Origin: Cellulophaga fucicola
Lineage (GTDB): Bacteria; Bacteroidota; Bacteroidia; Flavobacteriales; Flavobacteriaceae
Reading direction: 5' to 3'
DNA length: 64,000 nt
Assembly (NCBI RefSeq): GCF_900119145.1
Contig: NZ_FPIY01000001.1
Span: 1 to 64,000, forward strand
The notes beneath the pieces are model-generated. The model was not told the origin of the DNA. It saw only the letters and a list, made by a program, of their open reading frames with translations, and did no database searches. Shown here in pieces: positions 37,413 to 45,725 of the stretch (position 1 is its first letter; every line of letters starts with the position of its first letter). The translations under genes were made by a program, and so were the position numbers.

Positions 37413-38349
37413 AACAACGAAAATGAGCGAATTGAGTGTAAAGCACTTATTAGGAATAAAATATCTTAACAAAAACGATATTAATCTCATTTTTGAAACC
37501 GCTGATCATTTTAAAGAAGTTATTAATAGATCTATTAAAAAAGTACCTTCTTTAAGAGATGTTACAATAGCTAACGTTTTTTTTGAAAACAGTACAAGAA
37601 CTAAACTCTCTTTTGAGTTAGCAGAAAAAAGACTTTCTGCAGATGTTATTAATTTTTCTGCAGCTCAATCATCCGTAAAAAAAGGAGAAACCTTAATAGA
37701 TACAGTTAACAATATATTATCTATGAAAGTAGATATGGTTGTTATGCGTCATCCAAACCCTGGAGCAGGTGTATTTTTGTCTAAGCACGTAAATGCATCA
37801 ATTATAAATGCAGGTGACGGTGCGCATGAGCACCCAACACAAGCTTTGTTAGATTCTTATTCTATAAGAGAGAAGCTAGGAGAAGTTGCTGGTAAAAATG
37901 TAGTTATTGTGGGTGATATTTTACACTCAAGAGTAGCTTTGTCTAATATCTTAGCTTTAAAATTACAAGGGGCAAATGTTAAGGTTTGCGGACCAAAAAC
38001 ATTAATTCCAAAACATATAGAGTCTTTAGGGGTAACAGTAGAAACAGATCTACGTAAAGCGCTTAATTGGTGCGATGTTGCTAACATGTTACGCGTACAA
38101 AACGAACGTATGGATATTAGTTATTTTCCAACAACTAGAGAATATACCCAGCAATTTGGCGTAAACAAAGCATTGCTAGAAAGTCTAGATAAAGAAATAG
38201 TAATAATGCACCCAGGACCAATAAACAGGGGAGTAGAGATTACTAGTGATGTTGCAGACTCTAATCAATCTATAATCCTAGATCAGGTAGAAAATGGCGT
38301 AGCCGTACGTATGGCTGTTATTTATTTACTGGCATCTAAAATAAAATAA
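37405..38349 (+). CDS. pyrB: Aspartate carbamoyltransferase catalytic chain
   Basis: A 314-residue enzyme of pyrimidine synthesis. Carbamoyl-phosphate site VFFENSTRTKLSFELAEKRL, HPTQALLDSYSI and the MHPGPINRGVEI loop are present. The ATG at 37405 overlaps pyrR; the ATG at 37423 (MSELSVKHLLG) is another option. No regulatory chain (pyrI) is nearby. Confidence 0.96.
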   Translation: MNKTTKMSELSVKHLLGIKYLNKNDINLIFETADHFKEVINRSIKKVPSLRDVTIANVFFENSTRTKLSFELAEKRLSADVINFSAAQSSVKKGETLIDTVNNILSMKVDMVVMRHPNPGAGVFLSKHVNASIINAGDGAHEHPTQALLDSYSIREKLGEVAGKNVVIVGDILHSRVALSNILALKLQGANVKVCGPKTLIPKHIESLGVTVETDLRKALNWCDVANMLRVQNERMDISYFPTTREYTQQFGVNKALLESLDKEIVIMHPGPINRGVEITSDVADSNQSIILDQVENGVAVRMAVIYLLASKIK

Positions 38350-38355
38350 TACATT

Positions 38356-38688
38356 ATGGTTTTTGAAAAAGATGGTACAACAACAATTGTGGATCAAGAG
38401 AACATCTCTTTAGCAAAATTTTTAGAAAATTTAAACAACGCCTACGATAAAATAAAGAACGATCATATTATTGTAAATCTTTTTTCGTTTTCTGCGTTAA
38501 CCACTTCAGATGTGTTAGAGTTTTTAGACTTGTCTAATACGCATAGAGCTTCTAATAAATCTTTTGTTTTGGTTACTAACAAAGTTTCTTATGATGATGT
38601 GCCAGAAGAAATTTCTGTAGTTCCTACCATAAAAGAAGCCAGAGATATTGTAGAAATGGAAGAAATAGAACGTGATTTAGGCATTTAA
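38356..38688 (+). CDS. Small conserved protein between pyrB and rnz
   Basis: A 110-residue soluble protein with alternating beta and alpha segments (IIVNLFSFSALTTSDVLEFLDLSNTHRA... SFVLVTNKVSYDDVPEEISVVPTIKEARDIV, positions about 38-100). The pattern resembles STAS-like folds, but I see no diagnostic motif. Starts 6 bases after pyrB. Function unknown. Confidence 0.7.
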   Translation: MVFEKDGTTTIVDQENISLAKFLENLNNAYDKIKNDHIIVNLFSFSALTTSDVLEFLDLSNTHRASNKSFVLVTNKVSYDDVPEEISVVPTIKEARDIVEMEEIERDLGI

Positions 38689-38772
38689 TTTTAGAGATAT
38701 TATTTTTTAATAGTAAATAAGTTATTTCTGTTTGCTGTTTTTTATCATATTAACTTATCAATTACAACTATT

Positions 38773-39678
38773 TTGCAATTAACAGTATTAGGTTGCCACG
38801 CAGCTACGCCACGTACACTGGCTAACCCTACATCTCAGACATTAGATATTAGAGGACATTTATTTTTAATAGATTGTGGGGAAGGTACGCAAGTGCAACT
38901 TAGAAAGAGTAAGCTTAAGTTTTCTAGAATAAAACATATATTTATATCTCACTTACATGGCGATCATTTTTTTGGTTTACCAGGACTAGTATCTACTTTT
39001 AGATTATTGGGTAGGGAAAACGAACTACATATTTACGGACCAAAAGGTATAAAAGAGGCAATAACGATGCTGTTAAAACTTGGAGATTCATGGACAAATT
39101 ATCCACTTTATTTTCACGAGTTAACCAGTAAAGAATCTATCGTAGTTTTTGAAGATGATAAAATAAAAGTATCTACTATACCGCTAAATCATAGAATTTA
39201 CACAAACGGTTTTTTGTTTCAGGAAAAGGAGGTGGATCGTAAACTAAATATTGAGGCTGTTACTGCTTTTGGTATTGATAAATGTTACTATCAAAAAATA
39301 AAAAACGGAAAAGACATTACTTTAGATAATGGTAATGTGGTTTCTAATACAAAGTTAACTTTTGATCCGCCTAAACCAAAAAGTTATGCTTTTTGTAGTG
39401 ATACTGTTTTTGAGCCAAGTATAGTTCCTATTATTAAAGATGTAGATGTTTTATATCATGAAGCTACATTTTTAGATTCTGAAGCCGAGTTAGCAACAAA
39501 AACAAAGCATTCTACAGCAAAACAAGCGGCTATAATAGCTAAAGATGCAAATGTTGGTGCTTTAGTATTAGGTCACTATTCTACACGTTATAAATCTACC
39601 GACTTATTTAAACAAGAAGCAGAAGAGGTTTTTAAGCCTGTGTTTTTGGGAGAAGATGGTAAAGCCTTCAATTTTTAA
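38773..39678 (+). CDS. rnz: Ribonuclease Z
   Basis: A 301-residue tRNA 3'-processing endonuclease. Family N-terminus LTVLGCHAATPRTLANPTSQ, metal site SHLHGDHFFGLPG (His60, His62, Asp64, His65), SDTVF and HEATFLDS, and GHYSTRY. The start is TTG at 38773: this gives the exact family N-terminus, and there is no ATG upstream in frame after a stop. Follows the small protein gene after 84 bases. Confidence 0.94.
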   Translation: MQLTVLGCHAATPRTLANPTSQTLDIRGHLFLIDCGEGTQVQLRKSKLKFSRIKHIFISHLHGDHFFGLPGLVSTFRLLGRENELHIYGPKGIKEAITMLLKLGDSWTNYPLYFHELTSKESIVVFEDDKIKVSTIPLNHRIYTNGFLFQEKEVDRKLNIEAVTAFGIDKCYYQKIKNGKDITLDNGNVVSNTKLTFDPPKPKSYAFCSDTVFEPSIVPIIKDVDVLYHEATFLDSEAELATKTKHSTAKQAAIIAKDANVGALVLGHYSTRYKSTDLFKQEAEEVFKPVFLGEDGKAFNF

Positions 39679-39709
39679 GCCTAACAACAGTTATCTATTT
39701 TATAAACTT

Positions 39710-39717
39710 TATCTTTG
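39710..39717 (+). promoter_or_regulatory. -7 box of EamA transporter gene
   Basis: TATCTTTG followed by CCC, 107 bases before the ATG. Predicted start near 39721, where the long closing stem begins. Confidence 0.5.
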
Positions 39718-39720
39718 CCC

Positions 39721-39805
39721 GCTTTTTAAAGTTTGGGAATAACTAGTATATGTTCTGGTTTTGTACTGAATAGATTGCTTAACTATACAACAAACTTTAA
39801 AATGC
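39721..39805 (+). promoter_or_regulatory. Structured 5' leader with long closing stem
   Basis: TTTTAAAGTTTG (39724-39735) is perfectly complementary to CAAACTTTAAAA (39791-39802). The outer bases GC/GC also pair across one T-T mismatch, so 14 of 15 positions pair. Inside, GTATA and TATAC, and AGTA/TACU, could form further stems. This resembles the P1 stem of a riboswitch or a structured regulatory leader, but no known class was recognised. Confidence 0.45.
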
Positions 39806-39823
39806 AATAATTTATAATTTAGT

Positions 39824-40747
39824 ATGGAGAAGTTAAAAGGAGTGTTATATGTCCTTATTGGGGCAGCTAGCTATGGTGTGTTAGCAACATTTGTTAAAAA
39901 AGCTAACTTAGAAGGGTTTAGTACTAGTGGGTTAAATACATTACAATATCTTATTGGTTTTGTTGGTGTTGCTTTATTGGCTTTGCTAAACAAGAAGAAC
40001 CGTACTGTTGCAAAAACAAAAGAAAATAATAACGGAAAATTAAAGCTTGTGCTTTTTGGTACTGCAGCAGGTTTAACCAGTTATTTTTATTATTTAAGTC
40101 TTAATTATATTCCTGTTTCTGTTGCAATTATTTTTTTAATGCAGGCCATTTGGTTGGGTGTTGTATTAGAGATGATATTAAGTAGAAAGGTAGATAAACT
40201 TAAGTTATTTGGTAGTATACTGGTTGTAATAGGTACTTTATTTGCGGTAAATGTTTTTCAGGAAAGTCAATCTATAGATCCAAAAGGTTTTGTTTTGGGT
40301 ATTATGGCAAGTATATGTTATACAGCTACATTGTATGCCTCTAACACAGTTGCGGTTAACTTACCCAATATGGTTAGGAGTAAATATTTGGTATTGGGTG
40401 GTTTATTAATTGTTTTGTTAATATGGAATACTGCGCTTATATCGGAATTTGATTATGCTAGTTTAAGTTTCTGGAAGTACGGATTGTTTTTGGGTTTTTT
40501 CGGAGCTGTTTTGCCTCCAATTGCATTTAACAAAGGGTTTCCTATTACAGGTATTGGCTTAGGTAGTATTTTAACATCATTAGAAATTCCTGTTTCTATT
40601 TTAACGGCAAGCCTAATTTTGCATGAAGAAATTAAAGGCATACAATGGTTTGGTGTTTTTGTTATTATTATTTCTGTTGCAGTTATTAACTACAAGAGTA
40701 TAGTTAACGATATTAAAAACACTAAAAACGAGTCTGCTTCTGCCTAA
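39824..40747 (+). CDS. EamA-family (DMT) transporter
   Basis: A 307-residue inner-membrane transporter with about ten helices in two EamA repeats (residues about 5-140 and 155-295). N-terminal GVLYVLIGAASYGVLATFVKKANLEGFS and GAVLPPIAFNKGFPITGIGLGSILTSLEIPVSI are typical of the drug/metabolite family. Substrate unknown. The structured leader suggests ligand-responsive control. Confidence 0.9.
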   Translation: MEKLKGVLYVLIGAASYGVLATFVKKANLEGFSTSGLNTLQYLIGFVGVALLALLNKKNRTVAKTKENNNGKLKLVLFGTAAGLTSYFYYLSLNYIPVSVAIIFLMQAIWLGVVLEMILSRKVDKLKLFGSILVVIGTLFAVNVFQESQSIDPKGFVLGIMASICYTATLYASNTVAVNLPNMVRSKYLVLGGLLIVLLIWNTALISEFDYASLSFWKYGLFLGFFGAVLPPIAFNKGFPITGIGLGSILTSLEIPVSILTASLILHEEIKGIQWFGVFVIIISVAVINYKSIVNDIKNTKNESASA

Positions 40748-40755
40748 ATAATTGC

Positions 40756-40763
40756 TAAATTTG
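40756..40763 (+). promoter_or_regulatory. -7 box of pdxH
   Basis: TAAATTTG, about 73 bases before the pdxH ATG. Confidence 0.4.
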
Positions 40764-40835
40764 TAGTTGTAAATACGGTATTGTTTTAAGTTTTTAGAAT
40801 GATGTTGTTTGCGTTATAAAATTAGACATCACGTT

Positions 40836-41483
40836 ATGAAAAAGGATTTAGGAAACTATAGAAAATCGTACCAGAAAAGTGAACTTTTAGAAGGTGGAGT
40901 ATCAGAGAATCCAATAGAGTTATTTCAAAAATGGTTTTATGAGGTTGAAGCTGCAGATGGTATAGATGAGCCAAATGCTATGACAATTTCTACCATAGGA
41001 TTAGATGGTTTTCCTAAAAGTAGAGTGGTTCTATTAAAAAAATATACGCACGAGGGTTTTATTTTTTATACCAATTACGAAAGTGAAAAAGGCAAAGCAA
41101 TAGCTAATAATCCTAATATGTGTGTGTCTTTTTTTTGGCCTAATCTAGAAAGACAGGTCATTATTAAAGGGAAAGCAGAGAAAATAGCAGAAAATTTATC
41201 TGATGGTTATTTTGAGTCTAGGCCAGATGGCAGTAAGCTAGGTGCAATAGTATCAGACCAAAGCACGGTTATACCTTCTAGAGAATATTTAGAAGCCAAA
41301 TTAAAATCGCTAGAAGAAGAATATCAGAATAAAGAAATAGAAAGACCAAAACACTGGGGCGGGTATATTGTAAAACCTGTTTCTATAGAGTTTTGGCAGG
41401 GAAGACCAAATAGGTTGCATGACCGAATTAGGTACGAGTTGCAAGAAGATTATAATTGGAAGATTGAAAGGCTTGCGCCTTAA
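40836..41483 (+). CDS. pdxH: Pyridoxine/pyridoxamine 5'-phosphate oxidase
   Basis: A 215-residue FMN enzyme that makes pyridoxal 5'-phosphate. FMN/substrate segments GFPKSRVVLLKKY, GFIFYTNYESEKGKAI, SFFWPNLERQVIIKGKAE and the C-terminal EFWQGRPNRLHDRIRYEL and ERLAP are present. The frame extends 9 codons upstream to a TTG, but ATG 40836 (MKKDLGNYRKSY) matches the family start. Confidence 0.95.
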   Translation: MKKDLGNYRKSYQKSELLEGGVSENPIELFQKWFYEVEAADGIDEPNAMTISTIGLDGFPKSRVVLLKKYTHEGFIFYTNYESEKGKAIANNPNMCVSFFWPNLERQVIIKGKAEKIAENLSDGYFESRPDGSKLGAIVSDQSTVIPSREYLEAKLKSLEEEYQNKEIERPKHWGGYIVKPVSIEFWQGRPNRLHDRIRYELQEDYNWKIERLAP

Positions 41484-41571
41484 TAAGCTTATTGGTTTTA
41501 ATGGAGTTTGATAAGTAGTAGTTGTACCAATTATGGTTGCGTTGCTAGCTTCTATATACAGAAGTAATTTG

Positions 41572-41579
41572 TATCTTTG
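41572..41579 (+). promoter_or_regulatory. -7 box of mtaB
   Basis: TATCTTTG, 33 bases before ATG. Confidence 0.45.
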
Positions 41580-41612
41580 TTTCCCAATAAAAAATGCTGT
41601 AATTAATTAAGA

Positions 41613-42941
41613 ATGAAGAAGAAAGTAGCTTTTTATACACTAGGTTGTAAACTAAACTTTTCAGAAACTTCTACCATAGCACGTAGCTTTGTAGATGAAG
41701 GTTTTGATAGGGTAGATTTTGCAGAAGCTGCAGATATGTATGTAATTAATACATGTTCTGTTACAGAAAATGCAGATAAAAGATTTAAATCTATAGTAAA
41801 GCAAGCTCAAAAGAAAAATCCAGATGCTTTTGTTGCGGCAGTTGGTTGTTATGCACAGTTAAAGCCAGAAGAATTAGCCGCGGTAGACGGTGTAGATTTG
41901 GTTTTGGGGGCAACAGAAAAATTTAAAATTACAGATTACATAAACGATTTGTCTAAAAACGATTTTGGAGAAGTACATTCTTGTGAAATTGAAGAGGTAG
42001 ATTTTTATGTTGGTAGTTATGCAATAGGAGACAGGACTCGCGCTTTTTTAAAGGTGCAAGATGGTTGCGATTATAAATGTACGTATTGTACTATTCCGTT
42101 AGCAAGAGGTATTTCTAGAAGTGATACTTTGGATAACGTTTTAAAAAACGCAGCAGAAATAGCGACAAAAAATATAAAAGAAATTGTGCTTACCGGTGTT
42201 AATATTGGTGATTATGGTAAAGGTGAATTTGGAAATAAAAAGCACCAGCATACGTTTTTAGACCTAGTAAAGGCTTTAGATACTGTTGAAGGTATTAACA
42301 GGCTTAGAATATCTTCTATAGAACCAAATCTGTTAAAGAACGAGACTATTGAATTTGTATCTAAAAGTAATTCTTTTGTGCCACATTTTCATATTCCGTT
42401 ACAGAGTGGTAGCGATGCTATTCTAAAATTAATGCGTCGTAGGTATTTAACTAATTTATATATAGATCGTGTTGCTAAAATTAGAGAAGTAATGCCACAC
42501 GCTTGTGTAGGTGTAGATGTTATTGTTGGTTTCCCTGGAGAAACAGATGAGCACTTTTTAGAAACATATCATTTTTTAAATGAATTAGATATATCCTACT
42601 TACATGTTTTTACGTATTCTGAAAGAGATAATACGGTAGCAGCATCTATGGACAATGTAGTGCCTAAGAATGTTAGAGCAAAGCGAAGTAAAATGCTTAG
42701 AGGTTTATCTGTTAAAAAGCGTAGAGCTTTTTATGAAAGTCAGCTTGGTACAACAAGAACAGTTTTGTTCGAGAGTGAAAATAAAGAAGGATATATAAAT
42801 GGTTTTACAGAGAATTATGTAAAAGTAAAAGCTCCTTGGAATCCGGAATTGGTAAATACATTACATAAGATAGAGCTAACAGAAATAGATGAAGATGGCT
42901 TAGTCAGATTCGATTTTGTAAATACAATAGCCACAGTATAA
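41613..42941 (+). CDS. mtaB: tRNA t6A37 methylthiotransferase
   Basis: A 442-residue radical-SAM enzyme that converts t6A to ms2t6A at tRNA position 37. The N-terminal MTTase domain has TLGCKLNFSET, NTCSVTENAD and AAVGCYAQ (three Cys of one cluster). The radical-SAM CxxxCxxC is CDYKCTYC. SIEPNLLKNETIEF, HFHIPLQSGSDAILKLMRRRY and VGFPGETDEHF follow. A TRAM-like tail is present. Confidence 0.94.
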   Translation: MKKKVAFYTLGCKLNFSETSTIARSFVDEGFDRVDFAEAADMYVINTCSVTENADKRFKSIVKQAQKKNPDAFVAAVGCYAQLKPEELAAVDGVDLVLGATEKFKITDYINDLSKNDFGEVHSCEIEEVDFYVGSYAIGDRTRAFLKVQDGCDYKCTYCTIPLARGISRSDTLDNVLKNAAEIATKNIKEIVLTGVNIGDYGKGEFGNKKHQHTFLDLVKALDTVEGINRLRISSIEPNLLKNETIEFVSKSNSFVPHFHIPLQSGSDAILKLMRRRYLTNLYIDRVAKIREVMPHACVGVDVIVGFPGETDEHFLETYHFLNELDISYLHVFTYSERDNTVAASMDNVVPKNVRAKRSKMLRGLSVKKRRAFYESQLGTTRTVLFESENKEGYINGFTENYVKVKAPWNPELVNTLHKIELTEIDEDGLVRFDFVNTIATV

Positions 42942-42942
42942 A

Positions 42943-42990
42943 AAAAATGAGCTAAAAAGTATAATAACTTTTTAGCTCATTTTTTATTTT
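42943..42990. terminator. Bidirectional terminator (mtaB and small GNAT-like gene)
   Basis: ATGAGCTAAAAAGT / ACTTTTTAGCTCAT arms with A and T runs between convergent genes. Confidence 0.85.
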
Positions 42991-42993
42991 TTT

Positions 42994-43290
42994 TTAGATA
43001 CGTATACCTATTGGTAGCATTTCTTTATATAGTCTTTTGTTTTTTCTTAAAAAACTTGCTACATCTGGACTAGTAGGGACTACTCGCATATTCTTTTCTT
43101 GAATATCACTTAAAACGGCTTTGATAAAGTTTTCTTTAAAATCTACAGCTACAATCTCTTCAGGAATAATTAGTTTTGTTAAAAACACTTTGCGTTCTTG
43201 TGAAGAGTATTCTAATTTAGCCAAGTGTCCATTAACTTTAGTTTCATACTGGCGTAAAAAACTATTGTCTTTAATCTCTACTTCATTCAT
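42994..43290 (-). CDS. Small YjdJ-type GNAT-like protein, degenerate motif
   Basis: A 98-residue protein. The C-terminal segment VLSDIQEKNMRVVPTSPDVASFLRKN strongly resembles the YjdJ/Gcn5-related small acetyltransferases. However, the acetyl-CoA loop (usually R/Q-x-x-G-x-G/A) is replaced by EEIVAVDFKENFI. It may have lost acetyl-CoA binding or belong to a divergent subgroup. Single gene; function unknown. Confidence 0.65.
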   Translation of the reverse strand: MNEVEIKDNSFLRQYETKVNGHLAKLEYSSQERKVFLTKLIIPEEIVAVDFKENFIKAVLSDIQEKNMRVVPTSPDVASFLRKNKRLYKEMLPIGIRI

Positions 43291-43471
43291 ATAGTATATG
43301 GTTTTAAATTGTAGTTAAAATATGCGTCAATGTGTTCAAAAATGACGATATTTAGATAAGTTTTATCATAAAATACTTACTATAAATAAGTGATGATAAC
43401 CTCACAAAGTTACGTCAAAAATACGTAAAAACCTAGTTTTCAATTTACTAAACACTTAGTTGTCTTAATAT

Positions 43472-44122
43472 ATGATTAACGTTTACTTAATGCCTGGTAT
43501 GGCTGCTAATCCATCGATATTTAAAAATATTAAACTGCCGGAAGAGACTTTTAATCAGCATTTATTAGAGTGGTTTGTGCCCAGTAAAGGTATGTCTCTA
43601 GAAGAATACGCAATAGAGATGTGTACTAAAATTACACATACAGACGTTGTATTAATAGGTATTTCTTTTGGAGGTATCTTGGTGCAAGAGATGGCAAAGC
43701 ATATAAGAACCAAAAAAGTAATTCTAATATCTAGTGTAAAAACTAAATACGAACTTCCAAAACGTATGCGCTTAGCTAAGTTTACAAAAGCGTATAAACT
43801 ACTACCAACGGGCTTGGTAACTAATATGGAGGTTTTGGGTAAGTATGCCTTTGGAGAAACTGTAACAAAGCGTTTAGAGTTGTATGAAGAGTACTTATCT
43901 GTTAAGGATAAGTATTATTTAGATTGGTCTTTAGATCAGATGATAAATTGGGAGCAGACAGAATACGACCCTAATTTGGTACATATTCACGGAGATAACG
44001 ACCCTGTTTTTCCTATAAAATATATAAAAGATTGTATTCCTGTGTCTAAGGGAACTCATATTATGATTATAAATAGGTTTAAGTGGTTTAATGAGCATTT
44101 GCCACAAATAATTTTAGAATAG
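43472..44122 (+). CDS. Alpha/beta-hydrolase-fold protein
   Basis: A 216-residue protein with nucleophile elbow GISFGG (about residues 73-78) and VHIHGDNDPVFPIKYIKDC, placing Asp and a C-terminal His (GTHIMI) as the likely triad. No signal peptide. Substrate unknown. Followed by the transglycosylase gene after 56 bases that include a -7 box. Confidence 0.82.
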   Translation: MINVYLMPGMAANPSIFKNIKLPEETFNQHLLEWFVPSKGMSLEEYAIEMCTKITHTDVVLIGISFGGILVQEMAKHIRTKKVILISSVKTKYELPKRMRLAKFTKAYKLLPTGLVTNMEVLGKYAFGETVTKRLELYEEYLSVKDKYYLDWSLDQMINWEQTEYDPNLVHIHGDNDPVFPIKYIKDCIPVSKGTHIMIINRFKWFNEHLPQIILE

Positions 44123-44135
44123 ATAAGGTATTTAA

Positions 44136-44143
44136 TATCTTTG
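44136..44143 (+). promoter_or_regulatory. -7 box of lytic transglycosylase gene
   Basis: TATCTTTG, 35 bases before ATG 44179. Confidence 0.45.
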
Positions 44144-44178
44144 GTAAGAATTGAATTTAATAAAGAAATAGGTAGAAG

Positions 44179-45123
44179 ATGAAAGTTGTAAAAAGTATAC
44201 TAATGTTTTTAGGAGTGGTTTTAGTGGCAGGTTCACTAATGTTTGCAGTGCAGAGTAGTGCAGTTGTACCACAAGAAAATAATGAAGAAGCTGCCGATAT
44301 AGCTCCAGATAATGGATACAGAGTATCGTCAATAGAAATTCCGGCAGATTTAAATTTTGCAGGAGAATCTGTGCCGTTAACAGATCCAGAGGTTATGGAG
44401 CGTATAGATCGTGAGTTTTTGGTAAACACTTACTGGCAGTCTAATGCTTTGTTGTTAATGAAAAGAGCAAATAAGTACTTTCCTATAATTGAACCAATTT
44501 TAGCAAAAAATGGTGTGCCAGACGATTTTAAATATTTAGCTGTTGCAGAAAGTGGATTGCAAAACGTAGTATCGCCAGCAGGTGCAACTGGTTTTTGGCA
44601 AATTATGAGAGCTACAGGTAAAGAATATGGTTTAGAGGTTAATGATAACGTAGATGAACGCTATCATATTCAAAAATCTACAGAGGTTGCTTGTAGGTAC
44701 TTAAAAAAATACAAAGAGAAATTTGGTAATTGGACATTAGCTGCTGCGTCTTACAATGCAGGGGCAGGTGCTATTAACAAATATTTAAATCAGCAAAAAG
44801 TAGATTCTTATTACGATTTGCTATTAGGGCAGGAGACAGGTAGATACCTTTTTAGAATAATGGCTATTAAAGAAATATTATCTGCTCCAGACAAATATGG
44901 TTTTGAGATTTCTGAAAAAGATATGTATAATGCTGTGCCTAGTTTTACTGTAGATGTAGATGTTCCAGTATCTAACTTTGCTGACTTTGCAAATGAGTAC
45001 GAGATTAACTACAAGGTATTAAAAAGACACAACCCTTGGTTAAGAGAGCCACATTTAAATAACAACTCTAGAAAAAAATATACTATTGAAATTCCTAATA
45101 AAGGATATTACAAGATAGATTAG
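44179..45123 (+). CDS. MltD-like lytic transglycosylase
   Basis: A 314-residue envelope enzyme that cleaves peptidoglycan. One N-terminal hydrophobic segment (SILMFLGVVLVAGSLMFAV) acts as signal or anchor. The SLT domain contains the catalytic Glu in AVAESGLQNVVSPAGATGFWQIM and ASYNAGAGAINKYL (about residues 115-215). The C-terminal part, which resembles a region before LysM, has no clear LysM. Confidence 0.92.
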   Translation: MKVVKSILMFLGVVLVAGSLMFAVQSSAVVPQENNEEAADIAPDNGYRVSSIEIPADLNFAGESVPLTDPEVMERIDREFLVNTYWQSNALLLMKRANKYFPIIEPILAKNGVPDDFKYLAVAESGLQNVVSPAGATGFWQIMRATGKEYGLEVNDNVDERYHIQKSTEVACRYLKKYKEKFGNWTLAAASYNAGAGAINKYLNQQKVDSYYDLLLGQETGRYLFRIMAIKEILSAPDKYGFEISEKDMYNAVPSFTVDVDVPVSNFADFANEYEINYKVLKRHNPWLREPHLNNNSRKKYTIEIPNKGYYKID

Positions 45124-45141
45124 TAACAAGTTACTTTTAAT

Positions 45142-45179
45142 AAAAAAGCCCTTAAAACATATGTTTTAAGGGCTTTTTT
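45142..45179. terminator. Bidirectional terminator
   Basis: AAAAAAGCCCTTAAAACAT palindromic arms with T run, between convergent genes. Confidence 0.85.
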
Positions 45180-45202
45180 TGTAATGTATAATTTATAAAG
45201 AA

Positions 45203-45718
45203 TTAGATTTTTTTCATCTGTTGTTTCATCATCTTTATTTGATCTGCAAGCATATTCTGCTTGTCTAGCTTTTTAGCTTCATTTAAAAGCATTGTAGCTT
45301 CTCTTTTACGTCTTTTCTGCATAGCTATACCAGCTAAACTTAATTTAGCCATAGCCATATCATAATCCATTGTTAAGCCAAGCTTAAGTGCTTTTTTAAA
45401 GTACTTTTCAGCTTGAGTTAAGTTTGTTTGAGAAAATATAATTCCATGTAAGTAGTTATAATAACCTTGTTGTTTAACGGTTAAAGCTCCCTCTGGATTT
45501 TTAATTTTAGTTAACCAATTTTGAGTTCCAGCAAGATCTTGCTTTCTCATCTTTAAAAAGGCAAGTAAAATAATTTCGTTTCTAAAGTAGAAGAATACAA
45601 ATACAAGAGAAAGGAGAATAAGGGCAATGCCATTACCTATATTACCTTCTATAAATTGATAAACTGCGTAAGCTATGATTAAGGCTGCAATGCCTATTTT
45701 AATGTTTTTATTGAACAT
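45203..45718 (-). CDS. Membrane-anchored TPR-like protein
   Basis: A 171-residue protein with two N-terminal membrane helices (about residues 8-22 and 28-48) and a helical C-terminus with repeats resembling TPR (YYNYLHGIIFSQTNLTQAEKYFKKALKLG). Starts 7 bases after the secreted DUF6263 gene stop. Function unknown. Confidence 0.7.
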   Translation of the reverse strand: MFNKNIKIGIAALIIAYAVYQFIEGNIGNGIALILLSLVFVFFYFRNEIILLAFLKMRKQDLAGTQNWLTKIKNPEGALTVKQQGYYNYLHGIIFSQTNLTQAEKYFKKALKLGLTMDYDMAMAKLSLAGIAMQKRRKREATMLLNEAKKLDKQNMLADQIKMMKQQMKKI

Positions 45719-45725
45719 ATTATTT

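Noticed and set aside
44132-44429. Two overlapping minus-strand frames opposite the transglycosylase start
   Set aside because: Both oppose the signal segment of the plus-strand gene and its promoter; no family resemblance.
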